In this document: piece after piece, positions 7,955 to 15,542 of the stretch
Layout of the letters: the number at the start of each line of letters is the position of its first letter
Numbering within the stretch: position 1 is the first letter of the stretch
NCBI GenBank assembly: GCA_024641655.1
Contig: JAHECR010000038.1
Location: forward strand, 1-32,381
Length of the DNA stretch: 32,381 nt
From: Acidimicrobiaceae bacterium
GTDB lineage: Bacteria > Actinomycetota > Acidimicrobiia > Acidimicrobiales > UBA8592
Direction: 5' to 3'
Translations under genes and position numbers: made by a program
The notes under the pieces: model-generated
Databases searched by the model: none
What the model saw: only the letters and a program-made list of their open reading frames with translations
What the model was told of the DNA's origin: nothing

Positions 7955-8829
7955 GCCCAACCGCGCCCCTCCCTGATGGGCCGTGCTGCCGACGCGACCT
8001 GCGTGCACTCGCGTCCGCGTTCGTCTGTGTCGTTGCGCTCGTGGCGGGTTCGTGCGCCGGGGCCAGGCCCGACCTGGTCGTGGCCAGTGCCGCCGATGCA
8101 GCCATCTTGACACCCACCGCGACGCCGCTGCCTCCGACACCCACACCGCTGCCGACCCCGACACCCGTTCCCACCGCGACGCCACTTCCGACCGCGACCC
8201 CGACGCCGGCACCCACCCCGACGCCGGCACCGACCGCCACGCCCCGCCCGACGGCGACCCCCACCGCCACGCCTACGCCGGTGCCGCTGATGGTGCACGA
8301 GCAGGACTACGAGCTCATGGCCACCACCGGCGGCGTCGACCTCTACCACCCTTCCAATCGTGTGCAGTTCGTTGGGTTCCATCAGTCGGGTCACGACGGG
8401 GCCCAGAACCTCGAGATGGTGGCCTCGGGCACCCGCTGGATCACGTTGCCCGACCGCGGCCGCGACACCGCCTCTCGGGGCGCTGCCGACATCGTCGTCG
8501 ACCCGGCGTCGGAGATCCGCGCGCCGGTGACGGGCACGGTCACCGCCGCAGGTCCCTACACGCTCTACTGCCAGTACACCGACAACTTCATCTACATCGA
8601 ACCCGACGCCCACCCCGGATGGAGGGTCACGATCCTGCACACCGTGGGCCTCCAGGTCTCCGCCGGACAACGGGTCGAGGCCGGCGTCACCATGATTGCC
8701 TCTCACGCCCGGCAGCTGCCGTTCGCCTCGCAGGTCGACGACTACACCGCTGACCCGCCCTGGACCCACGTCCACGTCGAGGTCGTCGACCCCTCCATAC
8801 CCGACCGCCCAACCGGGCCGGGCTGCTGA
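7951..8829 (+). CDS. Lipoprotein with Thr/Pro stalk and degenerate M23 (LytM-like) domain
   Basis: The protein has 292 residues. A signal segment (about 17-34) leads to AGSC, a plausible lipobox with the lipidated Cys at 35. Residues 54-112 are almost pure Thr/Pro/Ala, a rigid stalk. The C-terminal region (about 150-290) has the beta-strand pattern of an M23/LytM peptidase: RGAADIVVDP, IRAPVTGTVTAAG (189-201), and the HVHVE active-site strand (273-277, the HxH motif). The first metal ligand, the His of HxGxD, appears absent: the matching place reads SRGAAD. This may therefore be a non-catalytic LytM domain that binds peptidoglycan or regulates another hydrolase. It would sit on the outer face of the membrane. 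Alternative: a divergent but active endopeptidase using another His such as H144 or H148. Confidence 0.75.
   Translation: MSPTAPLPDGPCCRRDLRALASAFVCVVALVAGSCAGARPDLVVASAADAAILTPTATPLPPTPTPLPTPTPVPTATPLPTATPTPAPTPTPAPTATPRPTATPTATPTPVPLMVHEQDYELMATTGGVDLYHPSNRVQFVGFHQSGHDGAQNLEMVASGTRWITLPDRGRDTASRGAADIVVDPASEIRAPVTGTVTAAGPYTLYCQYTDNFIYIEPDAHPGWRVTILHTVGLQVSAGQRVEAGVTMIASHARQLPFASQVDDYTADPPWTHVHVEVVDPSIPDRPTGPGC
8110..8286 (+). repeat. Imperfect Thr-Pro coding repeat
   Basis: About 177 bases of degenerate repeats built on ACC/ACG-CCG/CCC codons encode the (T-P/A)n stalk of the lipoprotein. Units vary in sequence and length, so this is low-complexity coding DNA, not an exact tandem repeat. Variation in copy number between strains is plausible. 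Confidence 0.8.
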
Positions 8830-8844
8830 GCGTCACCCCCCCCC

Positions 8845-8860
8845 GTGCCCTGACCGGCAC
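8845..8860 (+). terminator. Small hairpin after the lipoprotein gene
   Basis: GTGCC-CTGACC-GGCAC forms a 5-bp stem 15 bases after the lipoprotein stop, directly preceded by a run of nine C (8836-8844). There is no T tract, which is common for actinobacterial terminators. It is a weak candidate. Confidence 0.35.
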
Positions 8861-8866
8861 TAGCCT
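8861..8866 (+). promoter_or_regulatory. -10 box for a leaderless engB transcript
   Basis: TAGCCT lies six bases before the engB ATG at 8873, and no Shine-Dalgarno sequence is present. This spacing places the first transcribed base at the A of the ATG, the standard actinobacterial leaderless arrangement. No convincing -35 is visible because the region upstream is the C run. Confidence 0.5.
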
Positions 8867-8872
8867 CGAACG

Positions 8873-9466
8873 ATGCCGCCGCTGCCGATCCACTTCGTCC
8901 AGTCGGCATCGAGCCTGCACCAGCTCCCGACGTCGCGTCGCGAGCTCGCGATCATCGGCCGGTCCAACGTCGGCAAGTCCTCACTGATCAACGCGCTGGC
9001 GAACCGAACCAAGCTGGCGAAGACGTCGAAGACGCCGGGCGCCACCCAGCTCATCAACATCTTCGAGCTCGCCCCCGAGGGGTCGGGCAACTGGCTCGTC
9101 GACCTGCCCGGCTACGGCTTCGCCAAGGCTCCGCGCCGGGAGATCACGCGCTGGCGCGAGATGATCGAGCAATACCTCACCGGCAGTGCGTCGTTGGAGG
9201 CCGTGCTCGTCCTCATCGACGGCGCGGTCGGCCCCACCCCGCTCGATCTCCAGACCATCGACTGGCTCCACCACATCGACCTCCCCGCCCGTTTCGTCGC
9301 GACCAAGGCCGACAAGGTTCGGCCCTCCAAATCGAAGGCCCGGCGTACCGAGGTCCTCACCTTGTTGGAGGTGGAGCGCAGCGATGTCCTGTGGGTGTCG
9401 GCGAGCTCAGGCCTCGGCATCGACGAGCTCCGTCGCGAGATCCTGGCGTTCTTCGCCGAGGACTGA
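8873..9466 (+). CDS. engB: Ribosome biogenesis GTPase EngB (YihA/YsxC)
   Basis: This 197-residue TRAFAC GTPase is of normal family length. All G motifs are visible: G1 GRSNVGKS (29-36), the switch I Thr in KTPGATQ, G3 DLPGYG (77-82), G4 TKADK (144-148) and G5 VSASSG. EngB binds GTP and acts late in assembly of the large ribosomal subunit in the cytoplasm; it is usually essential. The gene converges on manA with only four bases between the stops. The start is an ATG with no Shine-Dalgarno sequence, consistent with leaderless translation. Confidence 0.96.
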   Translation: MPPLPIHFVQSASSLHQLPTSRRELAIIGRSNVGKSSLINALANRTKLAKTSKTPGATQLINIFELAPEGSGNWLVDLPGYGFAKAPRREITRWREMIEQYLTGSASLEAVLVLIDGAVGPTPLDLQTIDWLHHIDLPARFVATKADKVRPSKSKARRTEVLTLLEVERSDVLWVSASSGLGIDELRREILAFFAED

Positions 9467-9470
9467 GGGT

Positions 9471-10646
9471 TCAGGACCCCACGGTGCAGCGAAAGACGAG
9501 CGCGTCGCCGCGGAGGCGGTAGCGGCGCTCGTGCGCGGCAATCCACACCGACTCACCGGGGCGCAACGACAGCTCTCTGCCGATGGCATCGACCACCTCG
9601 ACAGCGCCCTCGACGACGAGCACGATCTCGGGGCCCTGGACCTCGAAGGAGACCTCTCCGGTCACGGCGACACGCGTCAGACCGAAATCCGCCACGCCCG
9701 TCGAGTAGACCGTGACCTCGCCGGCCGGTGGCTCGACGATCGGCACGAGCGGACGACAGTCGACGATCGCGAGCACCTCCTCGACGTCGACGTGCTTGGT
9801 GGTCAGCCCGGCCCGAGCGACGTTGTCGCCCGCAGCCACCAGCTCCACCACACTTCCCTGGAGGTAGACGTGGAGGTTCCGGGCCGGCAACACGAGCGCT
9901 TCCCCCGGCTCGAGGACCACATGATGCAAGAGGAGTGCCACGAGCACACCGGCGTCGGCAGGGTGTCGCTGCGCGAGTGAAACGATCCACGCCAGCGCCG
10001 CGGCATCGGGATCATCAGGTGCCGCCGCCGCGCAGGCCTCCGCTGCGGCAGCAACCAGCGCTGCGGCGGTCGCTGCGTCGAGGTGAAACAACCAACCGAG
10101 AAGATCAGCGAGTACCTCGGCCTCGCTCCCAGCGGTCGACAGCCGGGCACGGACGGGATCGAGACCCCGATGGTCGAGGCGAGCGAACAGCTCCCGACTC
10201 GCCGCCAGAGAACGAAAGCCGCACATCGCCTCGAAACGGGTGAGCGCGCACACGATCTCGGGCTTGTGGTTGTCGTCGCGATAGATCCGTCTGGGGTCGT
10301 CGGCGGGTGGACCCGAGGCTTCCTCTCGGGCGAACCCGTCGCGCGCCTGCTGCAGCGACGGGTGGACCTGGATCGAAAGCGGCTCCGCGACCGCGAGCAC
10401 CTTCGCGAGGAAGGGAAGTCGGCCGAACCGGTCATACACCGTCGACCCGAGGCCGGCGACGGGATCGGCAGCGATCACCTCGTCGAGCGTGCGTCCGTCA
10501 TCGACCAGCCGCGACGCCGCCCCGGGATAGGCCCCCATCCAGAGCTCGGCCTCGGGTAACCCGCTCGGGGCACGTCCCTGGAGGTTCGCCAAGTAGTCGT
10601 GGTCGCCCCACGCGTAGTGCTGGATGACGGGCTCGAGACGGTCCAA
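9471..10646 (-). CDS. manA: Mannose-6-phosphate isomerase, class I
   Basis: This zinc enzyme interconverts fructose-6-phosphate and mannose-6-phosphate, feeding GDP-mannose and surface glycans. The start is a TTG at 10646: GGGAGGG lies eight bases upstream and the protein then begins at the conserved PVIQHYAWGDHDYL. A start further upstream would overlap sodX and add non-conserved residues. Zinc-site motifs are SIQVHPS (91-97) and DDNHKPE (124-130); the C-terminal cupin shows the LEPGEALVLPARNLHVY strand and GDNVARAGLT. Length is 391 residues, normal for the family. It follows sodX by 59 bases on the same strand, though a functional link to superoxide dismutase is not expected. Confidence 0.94.
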   Translation of the reverse strand: MDRLEPVIQHYAWGDHDYLANLQGRAPSGLPEAELWMGAYPGAASRLVDDGRTLDEVIAADPVAGLGSTVYDRFGRLPFLAKVLAVAEPLSIQVHPSLQQARDGFAREEASGPPADDPRRIYRDDNHKPEIVCALTRFEAMCGFRSLAASRELFARLDHRGLDPVRARLSTAGSEAEVLADLLGWLFHLDAATAAALVAAAAEACAAAAPDDPDAAALAWIVSLAQRHPADAGVLVALLLHHVVLEPGEALVLPARNLHVYLQGSVVELVAAGDNVARAGLTTKHVDVEEVLAIVDCRPLVPIVEPPAGEVTVYSTGVADFGLTRVAVTGEVSFEVQGPEIVLVVEGAVEVVDAIGRELSLRPGESVWIAAHERRYRLRGDALVFRCTVGS

Positions 10647-10705
10647 TTGAGCGACCCTCCCGAGATCGCGCTGGTCAAACCCGAACAGGGCTGGCCGTTC
10701 GCCGG

Positions 10706-11029
10706 CTACTCGCCGTTGTCGTTCGACGTCGATCCGGTGATGAGCCGTCGCCGGGTGAGGTTGCACGTCACCGGGCCCACGACGAGGTCGAGCGTGGGTC
10801 TGCCGAACTGGCGACTGTCGGTGCCATGGGGGCTGTCGAGGCGCACGAAGCGCCCCTCGATCGCCCCAACGTACTTGACGACTTCTGTCGATCGCGACGG
10901 ATGACGCGAAACGACGATGTCGCCGACCGCGAACGGCGCGCCACGCGCCAGCAGGACGACATCGCCGTCTTCGAGCACCGGCGTCATCGAGTCGCCGGAG
11001 ATCCGGTACCGCTCGCGTCGGCGAAACAC
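10706..11029 (-). CDS. sodX: Nickel-type superoxide dismutase maturation protease (S26 family)
   Basis: The frame carries S26 signal-peptidase motifs: the Ser nucleophile in ISGDSMTPVLEDGD, the general-base Lys in EVVKYVG, and a DSRQFG box near the end. SodX-type proteases remove the N-terminal leader of pre-SodN so that the nickel-binding His becomes residue 1. The immediately upstream sodN makes this assignment secure. No ATG lies in the right place. GTG at 11029 gives 107 residues, beginning 13 residues before the catalytic Ser, similar in layout to other short SodX proteins. The Shine-Dalgarno sequence is weak, and a non-standard start slightly further upstream cannot be excluded. There is no membrane anchor, unlike true signal peptidases. 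Confidence 0.85.
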   Translation of the reverse strand: MFRRRERYRISGDSMTPVLEDGDVVLLARGAPFAVGDIVVSRHPSRSTEVVKYVGAIEGRFVRLDSPHGTDSRQFGRPTLDLVVGPVTCNLTRRRLITGSTSNDNGE

Positions 11030-11066
11030 CCAGGCGGTGAGCTCGCCGAACGCAGCGGTGAGACCA

Positions 11067-11546
11067 CTAGCCAGCGAGGTAGAACGCGACGTCGCGACCC
11101 TTGCTCGCCCAGAAGACGTTGTGGATCTCTTCGATGGTGGCGATGAGCTGATCGCACGCAGCGACGTCGACGTTCTGCTTTGCCGTGGAACACAGCTTGG
11201 CCGCGTTCCAGAACAAGTCGTGCAGGTTCGGGGTCGTCTCGAGGTGCGCCGGCTTGAAGTAGTCGGTCCACAGCACGAGCAGTTCGTGCTTCGCGAGCTC
11301 GGCCTGCTCCTCTTTGATCGCGACGTAGCGTGCCGCGGTGTTCTGGAACGAGGCGACCGACTGGGCGTCACCGGGATCGGGCGCGTGCATGTCGAGCAGC
11401 TTCTTGGTCATCGACCGGACCGCCTCGGCGGCGATGCGGGCCGATGCGGGGTCATAGACGCCGCACGGGCCGTCGCAGTGCGCTTCGGCGACGGGAAGGG
11501 CTTCAGTGCCTGGGAGCAGACGACGGGCGAGCTTCTTGACGTCCAT
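11067..11546 (-). CDS. sodN: Nickel-dependent superoxide dismutase precursor
   Basis: The 159-residue precursor carries the Ni-hook HCDGPCGVY at residues 23-31, matching the family signature HCxxPCxxY. The first 22 residues are the leader removed by SodX, after which His-1, Cys-2 and Cys-6 bind nickel. The rest is the four-helix bundle (KEEQAELAKHELLVLW, DYFKPAHLE). The enzyme converts superoxide to oxygen and hydrogen peroxide as a hexamer in the cytoplasm. AGGAG lies ten bases before the ATG. sodX follows after 37 bases. A palindrome at 11584-11596 upstream is a likely control site. Confidence 0.96.
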   Translation of the reverse strand: MDVKKLARRLLPGTEALPVAEAHCDGPCGVYDPASARIAAEAVRSMTKKLLDMHAPDPGDAQSVASFQNTAARYVAIKEEQAELAKHELLVLWTDYFKPAHLETTPNLHDLFWNAAKLCSTAKQNVDVAACDQLIATIEEIHNVFWASKGRDVAFYLAG

Positions 11547-11583
11547 GTGGAGGGTCTCCTGTAACTCGAACTGGGCTGACGTT

Positions 11584-11596
11584 CGGTACCGTACCG
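11584..11596. promoter_or_regulatory. 13-bp palindrome upstream of sodN
   Basis: CGGTAC-C-GTACCG is a perfect 6-1-6 inverted repeat, 37 bases before the sodN start. On the minus strand it contains TACGGT, a possible -10 box, so a bound repressor would block transcription. In Streptomyces sodN expression responds to nickel through Nur; I do not claim this site is a Nur box, as its sequence does not obviously match one. Confidence 0.45.
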
Positions 11597-11624
11597 CAGC
11601 GCTACCGCCATCGTCGCACCGGCG

Positions 11625-12515
11625 TCAACCGAGCAGCAGTTCGACCTGCGACGGCGTGGGTAACGAGGGTTGGGCGCCGAGGCGTAGCGTCGTCGCCGCG
11701 CCGACTCGGACAGCCCAGCGTGTTGCGGCGACGAGGTCGGGATCGTCGACCAGGCAGTCGGCGAGCGCGCCGCAGAAGGCATCCCCGGCCGCGGTCGTGT
11801 CGACGGGTTGCACCACCGGCGCCTCCACATGGACGACGTCCCGGCCGCTGACCACCAGCGCGCCTGCGGCGCCGAGGGTGACCACCACCGAACTGCACGG
11901 CAGCCCCATGGCCAGCTCCGCCGCCATCGGGAGGTCGACGGGCCCCCGATGGCCCGTGAGAAGCGCCAGCTCGGTCTGGTTCGGGACGAGGACGTCGACG
12001 AGATCGAGCAGCTCGAGAGGGACCTGCTCGGGCGCCGGCGCCGGGTTCCACACGACGAGACCACGCGCCATTCGAGCCGCCTCGGTGACCACCTCGAGGG
12101 GGATCTCGGCTTGCATCAGCACCACAGCGGCATCGGCGATCTGCTGCGCTTGCAGGTCGCTTGGGGTGAGGCGGCCGTTTGCCCCGGGACTGACGACGAT
12201 GGCGTTGTCGCCGTCCCGCTGCACCGCGATCAACGCCACACCCGATGGCACACCGGGTGTGGCGAGCAGCCCGGAGATGTCCACCCCGGCAGCTTCGAGT
12301 GCCTCTCGCAAGAGCGCTCCCGACTCGTCGTCGCCGACGCGTCCGACCATCGCGACCCGACGGCCGAGGAGCGCTGCGGCGACGGCCTGGTTGGCACCCT
12401 TTCCCCCGGTGATCCGGTGCAGGTCGCCGCCCAGCACGGTCTCGCCGACGAGCGGGACGTGCTCGACGCCCACGACCAGATCGAGGTTGCACGAACCGAT
12501 CACGACAATGTCCAC
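11625..12515 (-). CDS. rbsK: PfkB-family carbohydrate kinase, ribokinase-like
   Basis: The protein has 296 residues from a GTG at 12515, chosen because the conserved first strand DIVVIGSCNLDLVV begins immediately after it. Ribokinase signatures are present: N-terminal GGKGANQAVAAALLG (PfkB signature 1), the substrate Asn/Asp of CNLD, and the C-terminal PVDTTAAGDAFCGALA, whose GAGD-type turn reads AAGD with the catalytic Asp. Ribokinases phosphorylate ribose at O5. The motif set fits RbsK better than fructokinase, but substrate is inferred. The gene lies 55 bases downstream of a TauE-type permease and upstream of sodN. No ribose transporter is visible nearby. Confidence 0.85.
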   Translation of the reverse strand: MDIVVIGSCNLDLVVGVEHVPLVGETVLGGDLHRITGGKGANQAVAAALLGRRVAMVGRVGDDESGALLREALEAAGVDISGLLATPGVPSGVALIAVQRDGDNAIVVSPGANGRLTPSDLQAQQIADAAVVLMQAEIPLEVVTEAARMARGLVVWNPAPAPEQVPLELLDLVDVLVPNQTELALLTGHRGPVDLPMAAELAMGLPCSSVVVTLGAAGALVVSGRDVVHVEAPVVQPVDTTAAGDAFCGALADCLVDDPDLVAATRWAVRVGAATTLRLGAQPSLPTPSQVELLLG

Positions 12516-12570
12516 CGCGCCATTGTGGTGCCTGATGATCGGTGCGTCGACGTCGCTCGGGCCCGCCGGT

Positions 12571-13305
12571 TCAGTACAGCCCGAGCAGGCCTGCTGCCAG
12601 GGCCAGCGCCGCAACCACCATCACCACTCGAATGATGCGCTCGCCGCCCCGAACCGCGATCCGAGCCCCCAGCCAACCCCCGGCGGCCAGACCGGCGCCG
12701 AGGAGCGCCGCCGGCCCCCAGTGCACCTTGCCCTGGACGATGAACACCGGCAGAGCGATCGCGGTCACCGCAAGGGTCACGATCACCTTGATCACGTTCG
12801 CTCGTACGAGGTCGTACCCCGAGCGGGTCAAGGCTGCGAGCAGCACCAGGCCGACACCGGCTTGCACCGCGCCGCCGTAGATCCCGATCAGCAAGAAAAC
12901 GACGAAGGTGACGCCCGGATGCCACGGCTCGGCATCGAGGTGCGTCTTCGGTTTGCGGATCGACAGGAAGATGATGGGCAGCATCAGCAGGCCGAAGACC
13001 GTCTCGAAGGTGTCGTCGGTCAGCTGGCTGATGCCGAGCGAGCCCGCCAGCGACCCGATCACGACCGGCACCAACACCCGTACCGCGTCGCTATACGCGG
13101 TCACGCCCTGTTGGTGGAAGGACCACGCGGTCGTGACGTTCGACGCAAGGATCCCGACGCGGTTGGACCCGTTCGCCGCATTCCCGGGCACACCCGCGAG
13201 GACCAGAAGGGGCACGGTGAGCGACGACCCACCCCCGGCCATCGCGTTCACGGTTCCCGCTCCTGCGCCTCCGAGCACGAGAAGGAGCGCCTCCCACCAG
13301 GTCAT
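12571..13305 (-). CDS. TauE/SafE-type membrane permease
   Basis: The 244-residue protein starts at ATG 13305; the frame is open further upstream but the extension is polar and lacks membrane character. It opens with a hydrophobic helix and the family motif GTVNAMAGGGSSLTVPLL (N-terminal half). The second copy, IGIYGGAVQAGVGLVLLAAL, is the internal repeat expected of TauE/SafE (UPF0721) proteins. About seven to eight membrane helices are visible, ending AALALAAGLLGLY. Family members export or import sulfonates, sulfite and other organic anions; the substrate here is unknown. It is the first gene of the minus-strand run and is divergent from the cyclic-nucleotide-binding gene. Confidence 0.85.
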   Translation of the reverse strand: MTWWEALLLVLGGAGAGTVNAMAGGGSSLTVPLLVLAGVPGNAANGSNRVGILASNVTTAWSFHQQGVTAYSDAVRVLVPVVIGSLAGSLGISQLTDDTFETVFGLLMLPIIFLSIRKPKTHLDAEPWHPGVTFVVFLLIGIYGGAVQAGVGLVLLAALTRSGYDLVRANVIKVIVTLAVTAIALPVFIVQGKVHWGPAALLGAGLAAGGWLGARIAVRGGERIIRVVMVVAALALAAGLLGLY

Positions 13306-13411
13306 CTGCGCTCGAGCCGCGACGTCACGGCCGCACAGGCTACGAGACGCCGGGCCACTGCACGCCATCGGATTCCGACCGTCGGCAGGGCGAGGCGAGC
13401 CACCACTCCCC

Positions 13412-13417
13412 TACGAT
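13412..13417 (+). promoter_or_regulatory. -10 box before the cyclic-nucleotide-binding gene
   Basis: TACGAT matches TAnnnT and would start transcription near 13424, about 29 bases before the ATG at 13453. It lies in the 147-base divergent gap 13306-13452, where no other clear signal or gene was seen. Confidence 0.35.
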
Positions 13418-13452
13418 GCCCGTGCCGTTCCCCCGACGATTCCGGAACCCTG

Positions 13453-13965
13453 ATGCTGCACCACGAAATCCTCGCCATCGCCGCCGATCAGCAGGCGCTC
13501 ACCGCCCCGCCGGGGACCCTGCTCATCGAGGAGGGGGAGCAGAGCCCGGGCTTGTTCATCCTCCGCAGCGGCACCTTGGAAGTGCGTCGCTCCGGCCAGC
13601 TGGTAGCCGTCGTCGAGGAGCCCGGATCGATGGTGGGTGAAATGGCGCTGCTGCTGGGCTCGCCGAGCACCGCCGACGTGGTGGCGCGCGACGACGCCTC
13701 GCTGTACGAGATCGCCGACCCGGAGGACTTCTTCGCCACCCACCCCCAGGTCTCGCTGTTCCTCGCGCGGATCCTCGCCCAGCGCCTCCATGCAGTGACG
13801 GGGTATCTCGCCGAGCTGCGTGAGCGCTACGGCGACGCAGAGGACCATCTCGGTCTCGCCAGTGCCATGGTCGAACGCCTCCTCGCGAGTCGCGGGACCC
13901 GGATCGACGTCGAGGCCGAACCCAGCGAGGTCGACCTGCTCGAGCTCGAACACGAGGACTCGTGA
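13453..13965 (+). CDS. Cyclic nucleotide-binding domain protein (Crp-like, no DNA-binding domain)
   Basis: This 170-residue protein consists mainly of one cNMP-binding beta-roll: PPGTLLIEEGEQSPGLFILRSG, then the phosphate-binding cassette GSMVGEMALLLGSPSTADVVA, in which GEMALL and the following S/T-A match family positions. The usual Arg of the cassette (GExALxxxxxRxA) appears as Ser/Thr, so nucleotide binding is uncertain. A helical region (SLFLARILAQRLHAVTGYL) follows, then an acidic tail ending LLELEHEDS. No helix-turn-helix is present, so it is not a transcription factor by itself. The ATG has only a weak GGAA upstream. A hydrolase gene follows after 47 bases. Confidence 0.8.
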   Translation: MLHHEILAIAADQQALTAPPGTLLIEEGEQSPGLFILRSGTLEVRRSGQLVAVVEEPGSMVGEMALLLGSPSTADVVARDDASLYEIADPEDFFATHPQVSLFLARILAQRLHAVTGYLAELRERYGDAEDHLGLASAMVERLLASRGTRIDVEAEPSEVDLLELEHEDS

Positions 13966-14012
13966 CCACTCCCGGCAACGACCGGCCCCGTCGACCGGGA
14001 CCATGACCGACC

Positions 14013-14831
14013 ATGGACGACCTGACACCGCTCGTCGCCTCCTGGCCCGACCCGGACCGAGTTTCGCTGGCGGTCACCGACGGCGTCTCGCGTCTCGGGT
14101 CCGTGGGTGACACCGGCGTCGCCGGACCGATCGCATCGATCAGCAAGGTGCTGGTCGCGTGCGCGGTGCTCGTGGCCGTCGAGGAGGGCACCGTCGACCT
14201 CGACGAGGCTGCCGGACCCCCCGGGGCGACCGTGCGTCATCTGCTGGCCCATGCCGCCGGCTATGCCTTCGACGACGACACGCTCCAGGCACCGATGGGA
14301 ACGCGCCGGATCTACTCGAACACCGGTATCGACGTCGTCGCCGCTCACCTCGCGGACCGGGCGGCGATGCCGTTCGAGCAGTACCAGCGCGAAGCGGTGA
14401 TCGATCCGCTCGGGATGGCCGCAACCGCGCTCCGAGGCTCGCCGGCACAGGGCGTGTGGTCAAACGTCGACGATCTCGAGGCCCTGGCTCGTGAGCTGCT
14501 CTCGCCCAGCGTGTTCGCGGCTGCCACCCTCCGGGAAGCGACGACGCCACAGTTCCCCGACCTCGCGGGCGTCTTGCCGGGTTTCGGGAGGTTCGACCCG
14601 AACCCCTGGGGCCTGGGCATCGAGATCCGGGGCCACAAACAGCCGCACTGGTGCGCCCCCGGTGCGGCTCCACAGACCTTCGGCCATTTCGGCGGATCGG
14701 GTACCTACCTGTGGGTCGACCCGACCCGGCGCCTCGCCGCGGTCGCGATCGCCGGGACCGCCTACGGTCCGTGGGCGAACGCGGTATGGCCGGTCACCAA
14801 CCAGGCGATCGTGGACCGCTATTCACCCTGA
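14013..14831 (+). CDS. Serine hydrolase, beta-lactamase/class C PBP fold
   Basis: The protein has 272 residues. The active-site motifs of the family are visible: SISK (42-45, SxxK), YSN (101-103, YxN) and HFGG (225-228, the H-x-G version of KTG). There is no signal peptide, so it is probably cytoplasmic. It is shorter than AmpC-type enzymes, which run near 360 residues. Family members act as esterases, D-aminopeptidases or beta-lactamases; this one is more likely an esterase or peptidase than a resistance enzyme. It lies 47 bases after the cNMP-binding gene, probably co-transcribed, and converges on the DtxR-family gene with a hairpin in the 22-base gap. Confidence 0.85.
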   Translation: MDDLTPLVASWPDPDRVSLAVTDGVSRLGSVGDTGVAGPIASISKVLVACAVLVAVEEGTVDLDEAAGPPGATVRHLLAHAAGYAFDDDTLQAPMGTRRIYSNTGIDVVAAHLADRAAMPFEQYQREAVIDPLGMAATALRGSPAQGVWSNVDDLEALARELLSPSVFAAATLREATTPQFPDLAGVLPGFGRFDPNPWGLGIEIRGHKQPHWCAPGAAPQTFGHFGGSGTYLWVDPTRRLAAVAIAGTAYGPWANAVWPVTNQAIVDRYSP

Positions 14832-14832
14832 C

Positions 14833-14848
14833 GGCGGCCGGAGCCGCC
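14833..14848. terminator. Hairpin between convergent genes
   Basis: GGCGGC-CGGA-GCCGCC is a perfect 6-bp stem with a 4-base loop filling most of the 22-base convergent gap. Being symmetrical it can serve both the hydrolase and the DtxR-family gene. There is no T tract. Confidence 0.6.
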
Positions 14849-14853
14849 AGGCA

Positions 14854-15528
14854 TCAGCCCGCGTTCGAGACGAAGATGCGCTCCGACGCGAAGGATCCGA
14901 CTCCGACGTGCTGGCCGTGGATCTCCACGGTGACCGTGCCATCGGGGGCCGCGGCGGTGACCAGTCCCTGGCGGCCGGGAACGAGCTCGGAGTCCTCGAG
15001 GAACTCGAGCACACCGGGGCGGAACTCGAGGGCCTCGGTGATGCGTTCGACGACGAACACGGACCCGACGGCGACGTCGCTGAGCGCCGTGACACGCGCC
15101 GGCGACGCGTAGTCGCTTCCGGGAATCGGGTTGCCGTGGGGGCAGGTGGTGGGGTCCTCCAGGACCCGGATGAGGGCCGCTTCGACGGTCGGAGAGATCA
15201 CGTGCTCCCACCGGCCGGCCTCGTGGTGCGCGTCGGCCCAGCTGAGGCCGAGCATGTCGGTGAGGAACCGTTCGGCGAGCCGGTGGCGGCGCACGACCTG
15301 ATTGGCGAGGCGCGCCCCCTGTGCGGTGAGGCTGAGCTTGCCGCGGGCAACGGTGACGAGGTCCGCCCCCTCGAGCCGGCGCACCATTTCCGACACTGCG
15401 GGGCGGGAAACGTCGAGGCGCTCGGCGATGCGGGCCTGGATGACGGGGACGTCGTCCTCCTCGAGCTCGAAGATCGTCTCGCAGTACTCCTCGAAGGCTG
15501 GGTGGTATTCAGGTGCTTCGTACGCCAT
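14854..15528 (-). CDS. DtxR-family metal-dependent repressor with atypical metal ligands
   Basis: The protein has 224 residues from ATG 15528 with GAGGAG six bases upstream; the open frame above it crosses the operator. The N-terminal winged helix (VIQARIAERLDVSRPAVSEM) and dimerisation helix (RRHRLAERFLTDMLGL, HHEAGRWEHVIS) are clear, and a C-terminal SH3/FeoA-like domain is kept (about 150-224). Aligned by eye to DtxR/IdeR, the ancillary ligands H82, E86 and H101 and the primary E108 and H109 are present. The DtxR Cys102 position is Gly105, and Met10 is replaced by Glu14. Metal preference (iron, manganese or other) is therefore open. A palindrome 15 bases before the start suggests autoregulation. 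DtxR-family proteins repress metal uptake genes when metal is bound. Confidence 0.9.
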   Translation of the reverse strand: MAYEAPEYHPAFEEYCETIFELEEDDVPVIQARIAERLDVSRPAVSEMVRRLEGADLVTVARGKLSLTAQGARLANQVVRRHRLAERFLTDMLGLSWADAHHEAGRWEHVISPTVEAALIRVLEDPTTCPHGNPIPGSDYASPARVTALSDVAVGSVFVVERITEALEFRPGVLEFLEDSELVPGRQGLVTAAAPDGTVTVEIHGQHVGVGSFASERIFVSNAG

Positions 15529-15542
15529 GGCCGACTCCTCCC

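Noticed and set aside
8110..8286. Phase-variable repeat in the lipoprotein gene
   Set aside because: The units are imperfect and codon-length multiples, so slippage would change stalk length without switching the frame.
11506..13452. Plus-strand open frame running into the cyclic-nucleotide-binding gene
   Set aside because: Everything before ATG 13453 is antisense to sodN, rbsK and the TauE gene and has no protein-like composition.
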